This document shows, piece after piece, positions 61,977-64,000 of a stretch of DNA of 64,000 nt; position 1 is the first letter of the stretch; the number at the start of each line of letters is the position of its first letter. This stretch comes from Rhizobiales bacterium PAR1 (lineage in GTDB: Bacteria; Pseudomonadota; Alphaproteobacteria; Rhizobiales; Beijerinckiaceae). Below the pieces are notes generated by a model. That model was not told the DNA's origin. It saw only the letters and a list, made by a program, of their open reading frames with translations, and searched no databases. Both the position numbers and the translations under genes were made by a program. The stretch is from contig NKIW01000002.1 of the NCBI GenBank assembly GCA_002256205.1, positions 62,001 through 126,000 on the forward strand. The letters are read 5' to 3'.

Positions 61977-62444
61977 TCAGCCCCGCGCCTCCGGCACGGG
62001 GTAGCCGGCGAAAGGCGTCACCGTGCGTAGGTTGAAGGTCGTCTCCATGTTGGAGACACCCGGCAAGCTCGTGAGCCGCGTGCGGTGCAGCGCCTCGTAT
62101 TCCGACATATCGGCGATGGCGATGCGCATCAGATAATCCGCGCGCCCCGCGAGAAGGTGGCACTCGACGATCTCCGGCACGCGCCGCACCGCCGCTTCAA
62201 AAGCTTCGAGCACGGTGCTCGCCTGCGAGGTCAGCGAGACAGTGACAAAGAGTTCCATCCTCAGACCAAGGGCCTCGCGATTGAGCCGGGCGGCATACCC
62301 TTCGATCAGGCCTGCCTCTTCGAGCAGCTTCACGCGGCGATGGCAGGCCGAGATGGAAAGGCCGATTGCCTCTCCGAGTTCAGCCATGGAAGCCCGGCCG
62401 TTTCGTTGCAGTGCCGTGAGAATCTTGCGATCAAATCCATCCAT
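61977..62444 (-). CDS. Lrp/AsnC-family regulator
   Basis: This 155-residue protein has an N-terminal HTH (DRKILTALQRNGRASMAELGEAIGLSISAC) and a C-terminal RAM effector domain (VLEAFEAAVRRVPEIVECHL, then GRADYLMRIAIADMSEYEAL). It is divergent from alanine dehydrogenase and is most likely its alanine-responsive activator, a common arrangement in alphaproteobacteria (AldR-like). Confidence 0.93.
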   Translation of the reverse strand: MDGFDRKILTALQRNGRASMAELGEAIGLSISACHRRVKLLEEAGLIEGYAARLNREALGLRMELFVTVSLTSQASTVLEAFEAAVRRVPEIVECHLLAGRADYLMRIAIADMSEYEALHRTRLTSLPGVSNMETTFNLRTVTPFAGYPVPEARG

Positions 62445-62446
62445 GG

Positions 62447-62550
62447 GATAATTTTCATCATAACCGACTAAAATTCGTATAATTTCCGAATATATACTCT
62501 ATATGGCGTTAAATTAGCGAAACATTCCCCTTCAGACGGCGATAATTTCC
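62447..62550. promoter_or_regulatory. Three phased GATAATTTYC motifs in the lrp-ald divergent promoter
   Basis: GATAATTTTC (62447-62456), TATAATTTCC (62478-62487) and GATAATTTCC (62541-62550) are spaced 31 and 63 bp apart, about three and six helical turns. An ATTCG-N9-CGAAT dyad covers the middle one. This is the pattern expected of cooperative Lrp-family binding on one DNA face. Confidence 0.55.
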
Positions 62551-62576
62551 CTGCATTAGAAACAAGGGAGAGCCCC

Positions 62577-63692
62577 ATGCTGATCGGTGTTCCAAAGGAA
62601 GTAAAGAACCACGAATACCGCGTCGGCCTGACGCCGGAGAGCGTGGCCGAGGCCGTGCATCATGGTCACAAGGTGCTGGTGGAAACCAAGGCAGGTGCCG
62701 GTATCGGCGCAGGCGATGATGCCTACCGCGCAGCGGGTGCCGAGATCGTCGGCGCTGCGGCTGAGATTTTCTCAAAGGCCGACATGATCGTAAAGGTGAA
62801 GGAACCGCAGGCGTTCGAGCGCAAGATGCTCCGTCCCGGCCAGATCCTCTACACCTATCTCCACCTCGCGCCGGACCCGGAACAGACCAAGGATCTCGTC
62901 GCCTCGGGCGCGACCTGCATCGCCTATGAAACGGTGACGGACGAACTCGGCGGCCTGCCGCTCCTGAAGCCGATGAGCCAGGTTGCAGGCCGTATGGCCA
63001 TTCAGGCGGGCGCTACGGCGCTTGAAAAGTCGCATGGCGGCCGCGGCGTCCTGCTCGGCGGCGTGCCGGGTGTTGCTCCGGCGAAGATCGTAATCATCGG
63101 CGGCGGCGTCGTAGGCTTCAATGCCGCGCAGATGGCTGTCGGTGTTCACGCCGATGTGACGATCCTCGATCGCAACCCTATGGTGCTCGAAAAGCTCTCG
63201 ACGCATTTCGAGGCGCGCGCCAAGGTTGTCCATGCTACCCGCTCGGCGCTTCAGCAGTATGTCTCCGAGGCAGATCTCGTGATCGGTGCCGTTCTGGTGC
63301 CCGGCGCGGCAGCCCCGAAGGTCGTCACCCGCGCCATGCTGAAGGACATGCACGAAGGCGCGGTGCTGGTCGACGTCGCGATTGATCAGGGCGGCTGCTT
63401 CGAAACGTCGCATGCCACGACCCATGCCGAACCCACTTTTGTTGTGGATGGCGTCGTCCATTACTGCGTCGCCAACATGCCCGGCGCGGTGGCGCGCACC
63501 TCAACCTATGCGCTGAACAACGTGACGCTCCCGCATGCCCTCGCGATTGCTGACAAGGGTTGGAAGGCGGCACTCACCGCCAACCGCCATCTCGCCAATG
63601 GCCTCAATGTCTGGAACGGTAAGGTGACCTGTGAGCCGGTGGCTCGCGACCTTGGCTATGCCTATGCACCGGTCGCGGAAGCGCTGGCCTGA
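62577..63692 (+). CDS. ald: Alanine dehydrogenase
   Basis: This 371-residue NAD-dependent enzyme interconverts L-alanine and pyruvate plus ammonia. It begins [20 protein letters not shown], with the substrate lysine in MIVKVKEPQ (about 72-80), [17 protein letters not shown], the NAD fold [20 protein letters not shown] at about 170-189, and [20 protein letters not shown]. Start behind AAGGGAGAG. A terminator follows at 63717. Confidence 0.97.
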   Translation: MLIGVPKEVKNHEYRVGLTPESVAEAVHHGHKVLVETKAGAGIGAGDDAYRAAGAEIVGAAAEIFSKADMIVKVKEPQAFERKMLRPGQILYTYLHLAPDPEQTKDLVASGATCIAYETVTDELGGLPLLKPMSQVAGRMAIQAGATALEKSHGGRGVLLGGVPGVAPAKIVIIGGGVVGFNAAQMAVGVHADVTILDRNPMVLEKLSTHFEARAKVVHATRSALQQYVSEADLVIGAVLVPGAAAPKVVTRAMLKDMHEGAVLVDVAIDQGGCFETSHATTHAEPTFVVDGVVHYCVANMPGAVARTSTYALNNVTLPHALAIADKGWKAALTANRHLANGLNVWNGKVTCEPVARDLGYAYAPVAEALA

Positions 63693-63716
63693 AGGGCAAA
63701 ATTGGCTGGAAGGCTC

Positions 63717-63745
63717 AAGGGCGGCTCGCAAGGGCCGCCCTTTTT
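63717..63745 (+). terminator. Intrinsic terminator of ald
   Basis: AAGGGCGGC (63717-63725) pairs with GCCGCCCTT (63734-63742) around an 8-nt loop, followed by a run of five T residues (63741-63745), 24 bp after the ald stop. Confidence 0.9.
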
Positions 63746-63888
63746 CATTTCTGGAAATTCCAGATGCGAAAAAAATGAAACCGGCTAACTTTACCGCACG
63801 CCAATGTCACGGATTTGTCGTGGGAAGGTTTTAACTCCGGTGACATCATCTGCGCCTCTTGTTTCAGCTCTTCCGCTCAGGACAACCC

Positions 63889-64000
63889 ATGCCCCGCTTC
63901 AACACATCGTCCGCCTTTCCCCTGCGCAAGGCAGCGCTGGTCACGCTGATCCTCACAGGCTGGCTCGGCGGTGCTCAGGCGCAGACCATCTATCCGATTG
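63889..64000 (+). CDS. Start of an exported protein (3' truncated by window edge)
   Basis: ATG 63889 opens 37 codons to the window end. They encode a classic Sec signal peptide: basic start, hydrophobic core LRKAALVTLILTGWLGG and probable cleavage after AQAQ. Too little of the mature part (TIYPI) is visible to assign a family. A GGACAACCC stretch precedes the start. Confidence 0.6.
   Translation, partial: MPRFNTSSAFPLRKAALVTLILTGWLGGAQAQTIYPI

Overview
This window is a chromosomal segment of a high-GC Gram-negative alphaproteobacterium, most probably of the order Hyphomicrobiales (Rhizobiales). The basis is a complete division and cell-wall (dcw) cluster that runs on through lpxC, bamD, recN and DNA ligase. 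Further support comes from an FtsZ with a very long Pro/Ala linker, a meso-DAP-type MurE, an LpxC, and a type A RNase P RNA. Genus cannot be fixed from the sequence alone. No tRNA, 16S/23S rRNA, CRISPR array, prophage or insertion sequence was seen.

Layout. 1-2.0 kb: end of a Bcr/CflA-like MFS transporter and a flavin amine oxidase of the sarcosine / N-methyltryptophan oxidase family. 2.0-28.1 kb: one long minus-strand block read from right to left: mraZ, rsmH, ftsL, ftsI, murE, murF, mraY, murD, ftsW, murG, murC, murB, ddl, ftsQ, ftsA, ftsZ, then lpxC, bamD, recN and NAD-dependent ligase. Four exact 10-bp-spaced TGGG repeats upstream of mraZ look like its operator. 28.4-33 kb: a His-rich NicO/RcnA-type metal exporter, an RTX-Hint secreted protein, rnpB, a glycine-zipper lipoprotein and an AmiD-like amidase. 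33-38.8 kb: a methionine block (ArsR-methyltransferase fusion, metF, metH) read leftward behind a perfect 20-bp inverted repeat. 39-47.5 kb: EttA, an orphan FliK-like/FlhB-tail-like pair, a DUF336 protein divergent from a small ethylbenzene-dehydrogenase-like haem-domain protein and a 2Fe-2S reductase, and a chemoreceptor-like protein with a degenerate signalling tip coupled to a PstS-like binding protein.

47.9-58.4 kb is the main catabolic island. It encodes protocatechuate 4,5-cleavage: dioxygenase LigA/LigB, CHMS dehydrogenase LigC, PDC hydrolase LigI, oxalomesaconate tautomerase LigU and CHA aldolase LigK. An unusual LysR regulator with two tandem DNA-binding domains lies between ligC and ligK. 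It is flanked by two copies of YTAT-N11-ATAG, a LysR-type box. The oxalomesaconate hydratase (LigJ/GalB) is not in the window. A GntR regulator and a TRAP transporter (DctP plus fused DctQM) follow and may bring in the aromatic acid or a related organic acid.

58.5-64 kb holds a GNAT acetyltransferase, an XRE-cupin regulator with a 29-bp inverted repeat over its own start codon, a DUF188 protein, a DMT permease, a solute-binding protein without signal peptide, an Lrp regulator divergent from alanine dehydrogenase, and the first codons of an exported protein. Dispersed palindromic intergenic elements occur inside the dcw and met operons. Starts were moved from the longest ORF to a downstream codon wherever a ribosome-binding site, an upstream overlap or the family N-terminus favoured it.
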